DNA of 64,000 nucleotides from Mesaphorura yosii (taxonomy: Eukaryota > Arthropoda > Collembola > Poduromorpha > Tullbergiidae). The stretch spans positions 62,001 through 126,000 of the forward strand of contig WIXG01000106.1 in the NCBI GenBank assembly GCA_009869945.1, given 5' to 3'. Each line of letters begins with the position of its first letter. The stretch's first letter is position 1. This document shows, piece by piece, positions 1 to 13,719 of the stretch. Made by a program: the position numbers and the translations under genes. Under the pieces are notes generated by a model, which saw nothing but the letters and a program-made list of their open reading frames with translations, did not search any database and had not been told where the DNA came from.

Positions 1-3000
1 AGCGAACGTACTGCTCGCACGCACTGCACGCATTATTTGGAATGGAAATAAGAATTTCAATTTCGTCCACATTGCTGTGCCGCACTGTTTTTCCATACCC
101 GCACTGCATTTTGGCATCACATGAAACATTTATAATTTATAAAAATGTGTTTAAAATGCGTACAGATCAGGCTTGCACTTTAATTCATTTTTTACTGGCG
201 TAGTTTATGGAGATTTACATTGCCATTGCAAGAATGCAAGGCAAGGCAGAACTGCGTTGCTTTTTTGTTTAGTTCACGCAAACTATCACGCATTTAGCGT
301 AATTTATGTGAGCATTATTTTATTATTATTGGCGCATAATACGCTGCACGCTCGCTCAACACTGCCACTTTCTCACAATAACAATGTAATGGGTTCTAAT
401 TTCCATTACGGAAGAATGCGCTTACGCTTACACACAAAGCTAAGAAAGTAAACAGAGACCGAAAGTATGCGCACATAGCGGAAGAGTTAAAGAGTTTTGT
501 GCGGTGTGAGCACAGGTGGGTTCCAGAAACTGAAAACGCATTAGGGCGCTATTGTGGATTGGCATGACATGCAGCCAGGCATGCATGCAGTCCTGTCGAC
601 AAGAAACACGTCCGTACTGAGGAATTCTTTAAGGCTGGTCAACGCCAAGCCAGCGTACGCGAGGCTTTGAATAGTTCCGTTTTCTCAAAGTCAAGTCAGG
701 TCTAGATTACTTTTATGATGATTATTATTAAAACCCAGCAAGGAGCAATATACTTTACGAATTTACCTCAATTTCTTTTGAACCTGCAGCGCACTACACA
801 CGTAAGCATCAGTGTTTGCATAGAAAGAGTTCTGGCAGGAATCGAGTAAGCCGCTTTATGTGTACGCGAAATTAAAAATGGGAGTTAAGTATTCACTTAC
901 TTTTTTGACTTCCATCGCCTTTTTATTGCTCCCAACATTTTTGCGTCTTAATCGCCTTCCTTTTGATCTTGCAATGTGAGTCTTAACTTCCCCGGATTCT
1001 AGGCTTCTTTCTTCTCTCGCTTGTGAATTTATTTATGACGAAATTCAATTTACCAAATTACGAACATAATCGCATTCGCATTCGGAAGCGAAGAGTTGAG
1101 TACCACGTTCGCTTATTGGCTTGCTTTCAGCTGATTCGGCATCTTCTCCACAAAAGTCACAAACTCAACACGAATTGTCAAAGCCAGTCGTCGAGATTTC
1201 TTTCAAGAAGTGAATGAATTCAGTTTTCTTATCGTTCACAAAGAAGGCGAAGGCGGCTTATAATTGACACGGAGTCGAGTCGGTGTCGTTGTCGGTTTTT
1301 GTCACCGTATGTAAAGTAAACTGAAGTGCATTTGAAATGTCAACAATGAGGTTACTCTTTATGACGGTTGTGATGCCGGCGATGGATCAATACCGACGGT
1401 GAATTGTCGTTATCAGCACACTGCTTCTATAAACTGCTTACACGGCGCATTCTCTTCTCGTCCTCGTTCTCGGTAATTGTAAAAAGACACCACACACCGC
1501 ATACCGCAATCACAAGAGTCTAGTCTTCGACTTCCTGGCTTTTTGTCAACCTTCAGCGAATGTAATCAGAGACTGTGGTGGCTTGTATTCGTTGAATTTG
1601 CTTACTGTCTGGCTTCGAAGTTGGCTTGAAAGTTTGGATTTTGGATTTCTTTGTCAAATGAAAATTCTTGCTGACTGCCTGCTCGTCGTGAATCAGTACC
1701 AACAATGCTGAAATCTCTCCGCATTCGCTTCAATTTCAATTGACAAGTTCTATTCTATTTCTTCGCCTGTATGAGATAGAAATCATTTCCACCATTTTCA
1801 GGAATATTTGCCATTCACGCTCACGTTCGATGCTCAAACTTGTCCACGAACGATTGAATTCTTATCGGTTAAGCGAATGAATGTTTGCTGAAGCACTCTT
1901 TCGTTCCGCTCAGCTCAGCTCGATTCCAGACTTTTACTTGGAATAATTCATGTACTTCAATGTCAGGCATTTCCTTTGTACGGACTCGAGCGTAACGTCA
2001 ACGTCTACAGCAGCATGACTTACAAGCTCCAGATCAGCACATCTTCTCTGCTGCTTTGCCAGCCCAGAAACTTTGCTACCTGAATCCTGAATCGGGTTGA
2101 AAGAAATTCAGATTCAAATTCGAGTTTGTATTTTTTCTACCGTTGAATTGCCACGGCGTGAAGTTCCAAAGAGTCACCGTCACAGTTTCTGCTGTCAATC
2201 GCATTCAAGTCATTTCTCGCTGACGCTTATTTCTTTAACACGAACGCTGTAGGCTGCAGGTTGAGAATTCAGACGCTTCGTGTGTGCAAAATATTCACTG
2301 GAGTCATATGTTGGGCTAACCCGCACGCACTAAACTGTAGTCTCAGTCTCACTTGCAAAGTGCTAGTGCGAAGGATTGATTTAAAAATAGTCAAAAGGGT
2401 TGCTTTTGCCGTACGCACGAATGTTTACTTTTTGTGTATCTCGTGGCTGACGAACGAGGCGAGTCGAGAGTTCCTGTCGTACCACAACTTGTCTGAAACA
2501 AGACTGACTGACTTTACTCCTCGTCAGTGCAGCAGAACAACAAAACTCAACTCAACCAACTCAACGTGGATATGCTGTGGACTTAACTGAGAGACGAGTC
2601 ACAGCCAAAGCCAACCAAGCCACGCCAGGCAGTGCAGCACGATGATGATAATCTGGCTGAGTGGAAGCGAAGGGATAAAATAACACAACTTATAAGGATT
2701 TCAGAAAGTTGGGACCCACAAAATGCAATGCAACCAAACTGCATTCACGGAACTGCACTACGCTCAAGTTATTTCCCCTTCCAGCCAGTGTAGCGTTGAG
2801 TTTCTCCAGCCAACAACTCCAGCACTCCAGTGTTCCAGCTCCAGCCAATGCATTCGGTATTCTCCATCAGTTTCGCCTCGCCGAGTGAACAAAGTAAGAA
2901 ATGATGAGAGGGGTATTTTTGGGGTTCTTCTATTTAGCAGTGCAGAGGGAGCAGAGCCGTCACGATCGTGGCTGCTGCATATTGCACTATTATACCCCGG

Positions 3001-6000
3001 CAATCCTGACTAAAGTCTTTTTACTTTCATTTGAACAGTGCCATAAAAACCAAAAGCATTATTCTTTTGGAAACGTGTGTGGAAGGTAAAATCTCTCTCT
3101 GGAGTAATATTGCATTACCGCTTTCAAATCTGAAGTGCTGCTGGCTGCATGCTCCTGTGTGGCCGTGGCTGTCGAAGCCCCTCCATCGGAGGGTACGCTT
3201 GATTGCAGATAAGCAAGCCGACACTAGGCAGGACGTGTGCCTCGCCGTGCCATTAGGTGCTATGGCTAGAATTAATTGTGTAATTGTTGCGTACCAATTT
3301 CCAACTAATTTTGTCGCGTGGATCACCGACCGAATTAGATCCACTTCTTATCGCTACTCGCAAACTCGCTTCTACCCCGTACCAAGGCACGTGTTTCCAT
3401 TTTTCCAAGAAATTGCACTTTCTCACCACCCTCATTCTCCATAAATCTCATAACTTATTCAAACCACGATGATACGATACAGCGGCGAAGTAGTGGCAGA
3501 AAGCATACAGGATGATGTCGGGGTGAGAATTATGAGTACGAAGTATTGCTGCGTCTACTGCATCAATCTCTTTCATAGGCGTGCATTGTCGAAGTCGAAA
3601 TGGTTCATAGACATGAGAAGTATGGGATTCAGATTTCATTTCACAATCACACGGCGAGAGCAAAAGAAGTAGCAGTAGAAAGAGTGCCTGATAATTAATT
3701 GGAGTGAGCACGCGCACGGTTTTCAGTATCATCGAGCACTCAATGACGACGACAACAAAACAACAAGGGAATTGGTTTTGCATGCATTCATGAGCATGGG
3801 ACAGTAAACAAATGGAAAGCCCTTAAATTTAAGACCGGCACTTGAAATTCGTAATTCCCAACATAAAAAGGGCATTAGGAGCGTCAGGAGACTGAAACCA
3901 GGAACACCACAGCATAGAGGACTGGATCACTGCAGCAGGCTTCTGGAAACCTCGACCATGATCCAAATCCGCCTGCCGCCGCTGTTACGCTCTTCATTCA
4001 AGTTCAAGTTCACGGTCCAATAATAAATATTGTTGAGAATATCCAGATCCATGCTTGCCATGAGCTCAGGTCGTGAGCCATGTCATGAGTCTTGCATGCC
4101 TGCTGGCTGCCGCACTATTAAAGTGAAAGGGATGAACTGACAGATGGTTCAAATAAAAGTCCACAGCCCGGCAGTAAAACCCGAGCCTAGGATTCCATTC
4201 TCTATTCTCTTCTGGACTACAATGTAAATTCGGTAAGCTCCCTTCATTGTTTATGGTTCCGCAGTTCACAGTCCTTAGTCTAGTCCAAGTTCTCCAGGTT
4301 TCAGTTGCCGTTGCATCGCCTGCCATGTCCTGCCTCATGTTTTTTACTTTCACCCAACAGTTTATCGATTATATGCACCGTGTGCATCGCGTTTGGCGTT
4401 GGCGTTTTGAACAGAGCGGAGGAGAGGGTGGTCTGGTCTTGGTCTTTGGTCATATTATTGAAACACACCAAGCCATGCCACACTGGGTTCACACTCCTTT
4501 CTATTCTCAAACTAAGCCTGGCATCGTGTACGAGCATTTTGTTGGTAAATAATGAACCATGTGCACAGAAAACAATTCATTATCCAAAATGCATTGACAT
4601 GAAGATGGATTCTCAATTCTCCAGCACGAAACTGCCTGGCCACGGCTGATGGCTCGATGTGGCGTGAGTGAAAGGGGAAAGTGAGGCCATACAAGTGCGG
4701 TGTACGCAACTGCAACTGCGACTCCAACTGAGGAGAATTGGTAGAAAGTTTGAAATCCAGTCGAGTCAAACTTGTATTTTTGTTGTGATGTTCCAGCCGT
4801 GCCAGTGCCAGCACAGCCTACGAATACAAAACTTCCCCTTCACAACAATTCAGGGGTATGATGAAGCATTACTACGAACAAGGACTCCAGCTTGGTGTAA
4901 ACACGAAATGCAAGAAGAAAGGCGAGATGAGGAAGGTTATGGGCAGGCAGGGCAGGGTACAGAAGCCGACCACAGGAAATTACACTTTTAAACTGGACAT
5001 TATCTGTCGGTTTAATAACATCGTACTCAGAATTTAAACATCACGGATCTCAACATGATATAAATGCAATAATACACAATTGTCACGAGTCTCCAGCTTG
5101 ACACTTGAAAACAACAGTAAAAACCTGATCGATTGCTGGTTGGGCTTTCTGTCAGTCTTGATCCGTTTTTTCGATTACCATGAAGAGATCGCTAATTTGT
5201 TATTCACTGCTCGATCTCCCAATCTCAATTCTTTGTTTTGACGAGAACGCACTTCTCGTAATAGGTTGTGCATAACCGGCTTTTACACGCTCACAACAGA
5301 GCCGGTAACGAATTATTGCAACTCTTATCGAAGAGAGACATTCGCCATCTTCCGCTGGTGTCTTTAAATATCAAGAGCGAGTATCAGAGTATAGTGGTCG
5401 ACTTTCACCGTATCTTCATAAGCCTCACAACAACAAATACTACAAAAATACAAAAACAACTCGGCTGCGACAGTGTTGTGCGCGAGCCGGAATCATCACA
5501 GAACAACTTAAGCTCGGACTTTGACTTGATTTTCCATTTCCTTCTACTCTTCATGGAACAATTGCCAATTGGAAGATCACAGGAGTCAAGGCCATCCATG
5601 AAGTTGGCCTCATCCGGTCCGTCGCTTTCACTGAAGCTTTCTCTAAAAGATTACTACAAGCGCTACTCTTAGAATTCAGATGAGTGATGAATACATTTCG
5701 TTTCATTTCGACTGCAATCAGCAACGCCTTTTAGTCATTTGATCTTGCCAGCTCGAAGGAAGTTTATCCTTAGCAAGTCCCTGCTGCTTCTAGTCCATTT
5801 ATCATGACAGTGCATTCCATCAATTTGATTGGAACCGCAAATCTCGGCACATCACACAACACTGCCAAACTATTATTATTCTCATTTAGCCTTGAATTTT
5901 TACGTAACGTAGTAGAGAAGATAGGCACAAACACAGCTCGTGCAGTGCCTTGTGGTTATTACTTGGAAGGGTGACGCTGGTGTGGTGCGCAGCGCCTAAT

Positions 6001-6676
6001 GGTGTTGGGTATTGCAGCCAGCTGAATTCGTTGGCCCCCTTGGCAGCTTCTTATAACGAGTCGCCAGTGAGTGCATCTTTTCATTCTGAAACACTGTTAT
6101 GTTAACCATTCAAGAACCAATCCCCTTACTTGACTACTCCACAGTTGACAATGTTGCTAAAGCTAAATGGTAAAGCTCAGCACAAGCGCAAGCACCCGAA
6201 GGAGCAGCACAGCGTAGTAAAATTACAGCGTAGCGGCTGGTCGTAGTAGTAAGAAGGCAAAAGAGTTGTAAAAAGCCTACCAAGCAAAGCCAACTTGGCT
6301 GAGGTAGGAGCCAAGAACACTGAGCCGAGCGAGCCTGAGAACTGACACGGACACCATCATTGTATTTGTAGTTTCGCAAATATGTACACATACATATACA
6401 AGGCTCAGTATATAGGAATGTAGTAATAGTAAACTTGAATCGCAGAACGAACAAATAAAATGGCACTGTTAAAAATCAGAATTTCCAACTCAATTATATT
6501 GTTATCATTTTCAAAAAGTGTTGATTAATCTACGTGCTGACTAAAACTGGACGTTCTTGTGGAGTGTGACGTGTGGGACTATAAAGTGATCCGTGAAAAT
6601 GTAGTGATCAGTGGAGAAATTGTACACTGGATTAGTATACCAAGGGAGCTGCGTATTTACCTGAAAATTTCGCAAC
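1..6676. other. gene-poor upstream region
   Basis: No exon with recognisable protein similarity was found on either strand. The open frames present (for example at 2261-2590 and 3031-3444) are short, overlap frames on the other strand and resemble no family I know. The region probably holds the promoter, distal regulatory DNA and perhaps 5' untranslated exons of the activin receptor gene that starts coding at 6677. No tRNA, array or transposon ends were recognised. Confidence 0.5.
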
Positions 6677-9085
6677 ATGGAGCGACTTGGGGCGTTCTTG
6701 GCAATTATTTTCGCGATGTCAGCATCCATTTCAGGTATTTACCAGCGAATTTTGTGCTTTCACCACGATTTTTGCGTTTATTTGACCGAATTCAGTTATC
6801 CGTATGCATTAGCTGGGTATATGGTATATACGAATGTACATGTACGTACGTAGGTAGGTGTATAGAGCGTATTGACCCCTCAAATGCGGAGAAAGTCCTG
6901 TTGCGAAAGAAGATTCGCACTTTGAGACATACGTTAATGCAACATGTGCGAACTCACTTTTCGCGAGTTTTGATGTGCGAAATGACATATTTTTACCGAT
7001 AATTTTGAATTCGTACGGTTATTTTGGAAAATCAAGCTAATGGGTGAACTTGAACTCTTGTGGCTACTATTAAACGCTGTATTTATTTCGCTGATCAAGT
7101 CAAGCTGACTGGAATTCACATTTCGAGTTTTAAACTAACATTCAGCTAACATTTTCTTAATCGTTCATAGGTTTGAAATGTTGACCATGTTTGATTGAAT
7201 TACAGGTGCAATTCCAAAGGTTTCTTCATTGGAGTGTGAATATTACAACGCGACGGAATGTGCACCTGGAAAAGATGGCCCTTGTGAACAGTCCAGGCGA
7301 GCGATATCGTGTGATCGTGATGAGCCAAGCAAACAACATGCTTGCTACACAGTCTGGCAAAAATATGATGATGTGGACGAAGAAATCATAACATTCAAGG
7401 GCTGCTTTCTGAACAACAAACAATGTATGGGCAAAGAAAAGTGTGTGGAGCAAAGCTTTGGGAAACGAGATGACAAGAAAAGGTCAAACACGTTGTTCTG
7501 TTGTTGCGATAATGACTTTTGCAACCGTGAGTTTAAGTGGGATCCGTTGCCGGTTACTACGATCAGACGTAAGTTTAAGTCGAAGGCTTATGGCTTTCCA
7601 AAGACTTAACAGTTCACAGGTCCAACATGAATTTGTTCTGTTCCTACAGCTCGAGAACCTCTGCCCAGTAAGCCTGGTTCAACCTCCTCCGTAATTGTGT
7701 TCACACTTGTCCCCCTGGCATGCGTGGTGTTCCTGACTGCTGCCTACTTCATTCGTGGCAGAATTATGAGGAAACCACTCCCAGAGTCCCAGTCTGGTTA
7801 TTCAGACGAAGAAAACATTTTGCTTGACAAACCTGACAACGGTCATTGTAAGAACCATTTCACAGATTATTTCATAATTACATAGCTGTAGTTGTAAGTG
7901 TGTTATTGAATAACATTTGTACAATGCACAGGTCCTTCGGTAACATTAGTCGAGGTTAAGGCATCTGGCCGATTTGGCAGTGTTTGGAAAGCAAGCATGA
8001 CTGGCAAACCCTCATACGTCGCCGTCAAAATACTTCCCCTAAGAGAAAAGGCTTCATGGAAATTGGAGCAAGATGTGTACTCACTTGATCTTATGAACGA
8101 GTGTGAATGGATACTACAGTTCATTGAAGCTCGCACTCCTCAAGATGGAGACAATTTCCAGCTTTGGCTCATTTCAGAATATCTAGAGCGTGGCTCTCTT
8201 TACGACTACCTCAAGGTGAAACAAGCTGCCAGCTTGACATGCATTTATATGTTCAGTGGTAGTTTCTGATCTAATTCAATACTGATTTCGGTTCATTTTA
8301 GGGCAACACATTAACGTGGAATGAGTTGTACAATATCGCAGTAACAATGTGTCAAGGATTAGCGTTCCTACACGAAGAAATCGACAGAGGACCTCGCGGT
8401 CACAAGCCTGCTATTGCGCACAGAGATTTCAAATCGAAGAATGTCCTACTCAGGCCAGATCTGACTGCATGTATAGCAGATTTTGGTCTCGCTCACATCT
8501 TCTATCCCTCCAAACCCGTAGGGAATTCATACGGGCAGGTATGTGGAACATTTTAATGTGCAGGTCGGTGTCGACCATCGAAGGCCGTAATTATCCGTAT
8601 TAACCATTATTGTTTGCCGTTTCAGGTGGGAACGAGAAGATACATGGCTCCTGAAGTTTTGGAAGGAGCAGTAACTTTTACAAGAGATAATTTCCAGCGA
8701 GTCGACATGTACGCGTGCGGACTGGTGTTATGGGAGTTAGCATCGAGGTGTAGCTATGATAAGGTATGCTTAAGATTAAGATGGTCCCGCAATGTTCGGA
8801 AGTAATTGTCATGATTTGCTCTTTTAGAAACCTGTCGGGGAATATCGACTGCCCTTCGAGGAGTTCATTGGTCAACAGCCCACCTTCGAAGAGATGCAAG
8901 AGACAGTTGTTACACAAAGAACGCGTCCAACAGTACAAAAGGAGTGGTACACTCATCCAGGCATGTCTGTGGTGGCGGAGGCCATGAAGGATGCGTGGGA
9001 TCAAGACGCAGAGGCTCGCATTTCAGCCTCTTGCATTGTCGAAAGGTTGTCTGCTATCACTAACAAGCTAAGCATAATTACGTAG
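6677..9085 (+). CDS. ACVR2: activin/BMP receptor type II (serine/threonine receptor kinase)
   Basis: Type II TGF-beta superfamily receptor: it binds activin/BMP-like ligands at the cell surface and phosphorylates the type I receptor. Seven exons join in frame: 6677-6734, 7206-7568, 7650-7847, 7932-8215, 8302-8538, 8626-8763, 8828-9085. They give 511 residues, close to the roughly 513 of vertebrate ACVR2A. Residues 1-20 form a signal peptide. A Cys-rich ectodomain ends in the family's CCC...DFCN cluster. A membrane helix lies near 153-174. The kinase follows with GRFGSVW, VAVK (Lys239), HRD (341-343), DFG (361-363) and [14 protein letters not shown]. The closing [10 protein letters not shown] block is typical of type II receptors. 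The ATG at 6677 is chosen because it begins the signal peptide and the first intron follows directly. Orthologue of Drosophila punt or ACVR2A/B; the similarity is strong throughout. Confidence 0.95.
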
Positions 9086-10224
9086 TAGTACGATGCTTGT
9101 CTTGTTAGTAACTACGATTAGTTTTCGTTACTAGTTCACTTTTTTAATGGAGCAAGTACCGGTCGGCAACGTTAATACAAAAGTAAATAGTGGAACTGTG
9201 TACCTAATACTATAGCTACGAGTTAACGTTTTAACTACAACAACGTACAACAAAATATTTACGACTGAAGGTAATTAGGAAACCGTTACCTTCTTACCGC
9301 TACCTTTTTGCTTAACTGACGAAATGAACAAAAAGGAATAAGAAGTAATCGTACAACATTTTTACAAACGAAAGTTAAAGTTTTTAACTTGTAGTCTTGA
9401 AATAATGAAGAATTTATATGACGCTTCATTTCTAAACACGAAGTACAACGCTAAATTATATTTATATTGTCTTACAACGTTAATTTTAACGTGTTGAACT
9501 ACATATTGCATTGACTAGGTTATTTTTTGTTAGAAGCACGTTAAGTCATGGTGTATAGTAAGTCAGGGCTGAACCTCTCATGTACAAATTAACGTTAGAG
9601 AAAATACAAATTGTCTACGAAGAAAACACCAACAAAACTACAAACAAAGAAATATATTTGAAACACACGTTCATGTTATTACTATATTTATATTACAAAA
9701 ACGAAACTGATCACTGATCATCTGTGTAGTGGCGTTGCGTGACGTATGGCTCTGGTTTATGATTTGATCTTGAAGCTGATGTGCTGCCGTTTGTTAAAAT
9801 TTTCAGTTGAGTACTTGTGGGTAGTGAAATCGAGCACCTAGTGTGCGACGCGAGAATGAAATCCGCAGGAATCCGCGTGAAATTGTTTGTAAACCTTATA
9901 ATTTATTGAAACCAAGCTGAATGAGTTCATACGCTCGAGTATTTGGTTAGCGAATTTGTAGTGATCAGAAATCCAAAATGGTACAAGTAATTTTAATTGA
10001 ATAAATTAAAATGTTTCGTGTCAATTATATTGCATTCGATTTATTTCAAACATTACACTTTTTGTAGGTACTATTTCATCAAAGTTTCAAAACTCATTTC
10101 GTGCATCGAATAAAATGTGCTACATACTAAAATCGCTCAACTACTGTGGTACATACTGATAATTTTGAGGAAAAGAAATAAGTGGCTTCCGCTCAGAAAA
10201 CAAGCAATCACCAATAATTATTGA
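9086..10224. other. convergent 3' flanks of receptor and endonuclease G genes
   Basis: No coding exon was found. The AT-rich sequence after the receptor stop is probably its 3' UTR; an AATAAA at 10000-10005 is a candidate end for the plus-strand transcript. The TTTATT at 10040-10045 (AATAAA on the minus strand) is a candidate end for endonuclease G. Confidence 0.5.
10040..10045 (-). promoter_or_regulatory. candidate polyadenylation signal, endonuclease G
   Basis: AATAAA on the minus strand, about 180 bases past the endonuclease G stop. Confidence 0.45.
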
Positions 10225-11525
10225 TCACACGTACGTCGATTTGCGTCCATTTATATGAGAAAATACATTTCGGTTAATCTGATCGAAAAAGAGAAGACCC
10301 GCTGCTCTCTCGATAGCTTCAACGGGCACCTGCGCACGTTTCCAAAAACAAAAGCCATAATCAGATTAAAAAGAGGCATTGGAAAGTAATAATTTAAGGC
10401 AATCATACCTGAAACCCGTGCAAAGGCACGTTTTCTGAAAGGGGTTGGTTTGGCATTATGTAAGCTTCCAGGTCCAAAGTTCCATTTCCTTGTTCAGCAA
10501 GAATAACTAAGCAAACGGAAACAGACACACTAAACATTGAACTGTGATCTCCAAGAACTCTGATGTGTCATCTTCTCAGAAAAAACGAGTACCTTTGAAA
10601 AAATGTGTAGGAACTGCGACATTGTTGGGACCAATGACTTCGTAACGAACATAATTTTTGCCATTCGCTTCTTTCCTGCAATATTACGATAGGACCGGTG
10701 AAACGCAGGAACACGGGCATCAACAATTTGACACTCTCACCTCGGCAGGTACAACGGTCCAGTACATACGTAGACATTTGCATACATTTTCGTTAATCTT
10801 CTGCAATGTTTTTCGAGGGAATTCCAAGCTTCTCGATTAAATTTGGGCTCCTGTGGACTCATATTTGATAACACAAACGTCTGCTCGCAGTGACGCTGGT
10901 GAAACCGATGGTTTCCGGCTAAAGATTACAATGGTTCAGTGGTTAAACCTAATGCAATTGAATAACTAATTGAGGAACTAGAAATTCAGACCTGCTGCGA
11001 GGTGACCTCTATCATAGCCACTTCCTTTATAGTCTCTATTCGACGCACGAAAGAATGGGTGTACTGAAGTATCTTCATAAAATTCACATTTAGATCGATC
11101 AACGGCTGGATTGTATTTTACGCCTTCACGAGTTAAATGCTCGAATACCCAATGTGGTGTGCGCGTTCGTCTGTCATATGAGAGTACGAAATCATCAAAT
11201 GATCTGATGTTGTCAAGCCCAGGAAAGCCAAATTTCATAATCTGAGGATAAGCAAAGAGTGATTAATATTATGGACGGCCGGGATTGAGCAGTAAACAGG
11301 AAGAAAAATTCGTACTTGAGAGACTCGACTCTTCTTGAGATCTTGAAGTTGCCACTGATTTGAGTCGATTGTGTCCACTCCAACGACATTACTTCCTGGC
11401 GGGGTTAAAGGTGCCGCCGCCTGAACACTCGGAGCAGCACAACAGGAGTACTTGTACCTCTCCGTCAGAAGTCCACCAATCCAGGCGGTAACACCAATCG
11501 TTGTGTACCTTACGAAATTCCTCAT
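10225..11525 (-). CDS. ENDOG: endonuclease G, mitochondrial DNA/RNA nuclease
   Basis: Non-specific beta-beta-alpha-metal nuclease of the mitochondrial intermembrane space, involved in mtDNA maintenance and released during apoptosis in other animals. Exons in transcript order: 11525-11316, 11241-10992, 10918-10741, 10675-10593, 10506-10409, 10329-10225. They give 307 residues, the usual family length. The N-terminus is hydrophobic and basic, as for a mitochondrial import sequence. MKFGFPG and LSYDRRTR precede the catalytic DRGH at 147-150. The metal-site region follows with NHRF, then LSNMSPQ and the helix WNSLEKHCR, then VYVCTGPLYLP, and VAVPTHFFK and YIMPN near the C-terminus. All expected motifs are intact, so the enzyme should be active. 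The start at 11525 opens the presequence. It lies upstream of the two decarboxylases on the same strand. Confidence 0.95.
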
Positions 11526-11896
11526 GGTGCCTCCTGAGCGGTTTACTACGAGCGTCCGCCTTGCGATTTCGATTTCAGTGGTCGATCGGATTCGGCATGA
11601 CTTGGCGTTGCCACATAACTAAAGTACCAACTCAATTGGGCCAGTTGTTATACGTTATACGGCTGGTCGAAGGAGTTTCCGGCGGATTCCACAAACTGAA
11701 CATGTGAAAACCCATATTCGAATTACACTCTCCCGCATGATGAAAGAGAACGAAAGCATGAGACACGCACATTGAATTCACGATGTTTAGGGTTTAGATT
11801 TATTTTGTCAAGGCCATTTGTTATTGACACATTGTTTTTTTATCAACTTACAATACGCTTCATCAGCTTAGTCTGAATTTTCTGAGTCATATGCAA
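11526..11896. other. endonuclease G promoter / decarboxylase 1 3' flank
   Basis: No exon seen. It holds the sequence upstream of the endonuclease G start and downstream of decarboxylase copy 1 (both on the minus strand), with a minus-strand AATAAA at 11799-11804. Confidence 0.5.
11799..11804 (-). promoter_or_regulatory. candidate polyadenylation signal, decarboxylase copy 1
   Basis: AATAAA on the minus strand, about 90 bases beyond the copy 1 stop codon. Confidence 0.5.
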
Positions 11897-13719
11897 TCAA
11901 CCCACCGAACCTGTACTCAGCACAGTGGACCCAACGCTTTCGATAAGTTGGATAAGTTTGTCCATGTCGTGATATGTTTTCCGTGGAATTGCTGCCAGTA
12001 CAAGTCGAAACGCATTCGGCACATCTTTATGAGGTAACGGCGAGTACGTTATCATCAGTTGATTGCTGAGCAAGAGCACGGTCTTTATTTTGCTTGTGAC
12101 GTCGGAAATCTTTCGCCACCAGTCGTCAGTTTTTTCTTGATTTCTTAATTCCGGTGGCACGTACCAAAAGTACACATTCGTGCACTGATGGGAATCCAAG
12201 TACAGTAGAAATCCTTCTTTTGCTTTGATTCGCTCGGTGAAGTATCTCGCGCACTCTTCAGTGCTCTCGATGGCTTCGCAGAATCCGTCCACGCCCATCA
12301 CAGACCACATCAGCCAAAGTTTGAAGGCGTCAGCCTTTCTTCCACATTGAATGGCTATGAAAGAGATAGAGAGGGCGGACAATTAATACCAGCAACTTCC
12401 AATGTGGTGCGCGGACAAAGGAGTACGTCTTACTTTTTGCCCCAGCTTCATCGTACGCGCTCGAATAATGCTTATCAGTTTGGAACAGGTACGGGGCCGG
12501 GACAGAGTTGCACCTTGTCAAAGCATCGACGTGCTTGGTGATGAATGCAGAGCACTGGAACGGGGCACCCAGCATCTTGTGGGCGTTCCAGCAGATTGAG
12601 TCACATCGTTCTATTCCAGTTAGCCACTGATTCCGAAGTTTGTCGGAGAAAATGAAGGCTCCACCCCAGCTCGCGTCGCAATGAAGCCATATGTTCTCTT
12701 TTTTACAAACCTTCATATCACACCATTTTAAGAGTTTACATCTCTCGTGCATTTAAGATTTCACCGACAGCTTGCATTCATTTGTTAATGGGAATCTTAC
12801 ATCTGCTATTTCGTTGATGGGATCGAATGCCCCAAGGACGGTTGTTCCAGCCGTCGCAACAACTACGAACGGTTTCCGTCCTTCCTTCCGACACTGCACA
12901 ATTGCGTTCTTCAACTCCGACACAATCATCGCCCCGTTCTTCGTGGTTTTGATCTTGATGATGTTATTCAGTCCGATACCCATCAGGTTTCCCATTTTGG
13001 AGACCGAATAGTGAGCCTTGATCGAACAGACTGCTAGAACACTTAATTAACACATTTGAGAAACACTTAATCCGACTCACCTCTTCGGAACAAAACACGA
13101 CTAATGGCGGTAGCACGCACAGGCCGCAGAGTTTAACTTGCGGAAACATTTCGTTTCTGGCCACCATTAGCCCATACATGTTTGCAATGCTGCCGCCTGG
13201 AGCGAAGATGCCATCGCCGTCGTGAGATCCGTAGAACAGTCTTCTGAGATGTTTCAGCACAATTCTCTCAGCAACCACGAAAATTGGGGCTGCCTCAAAC
13301 GTGTGCCTGAAAAGTATGACAATTTAGCACGCGCTCGCAGAAGTTTCGTGTAACACGTAAAATTGTTTTTCTTACTGATTTGTGTTCATTTTCTCGACAA
13401 TGAAAGCTGCAATCAATCCGATCGGGTGGACTTCGCCGTACATTTGACTCAGAAACATCGGATGGGAGGTGTTGACACATCTCTCAAGCACCATTTGAAT
13501 GGTTTCACTCAGCTCACCGGTCACCTTTTCGTTATCCTTCTCGATCCCGTTAGAATTACAGATGCTTGACTTCAGTGCATTGCGTTTCGACACAAGCATT
13601 TCTTCCAGCTCCCTCTCTAGCTCTTCGGGCGCCAAGAAATTGTTCAGGTGCGATGGTTTGTATTCCAGAATCTTGTAAATTAGAGAATTTATCCACGTGC
13701 TGCTGTCGTCAGATGCCAT
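11897..13719 (-). CDS. PLP-dependent acidic amino-acid decarboxylase, copy 1 (CSAD/GADL1/GAD-like)
   Basis: Group II decarboxylase acting on an acidic amino acid (glutamate, aspartate or cysteine sulfinate; the substrate is not decidable here). Exons: 13719-13376, 13306-13081, 13016-12801, 12710-12434, 12354-11897, giving 506 residues. Visible landmarks are NTNQHTFEAAP, the glycine-rich FAPGGSIANMYGL, ATAGTTVLGAFDP with the PLP-ring aspartate, HCDASWGG, and the PLP lysine in WNAHKMLGAP (Lys307). IQCGRKADAFKLWLMW follows. The usual Pro of the family's NPHK motif is Ala here. The C-terminal 150 residues sit in one exon, whereas the tandem copy upstream has two introns there. No signal peptide is seen, so it is likely cytosolic. 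In arthropods such enzymes make GABA, beta-alanine or hypotaurine; which applies here is open. Confidence 0.92.

Noticed and set aside
173..3783. Open frames of 60-137 codons in the upstream region
   Set aside because: They overlap on both strands, have no recognisable motifs and no consistent splice context; chance frames in non-coding DNA.
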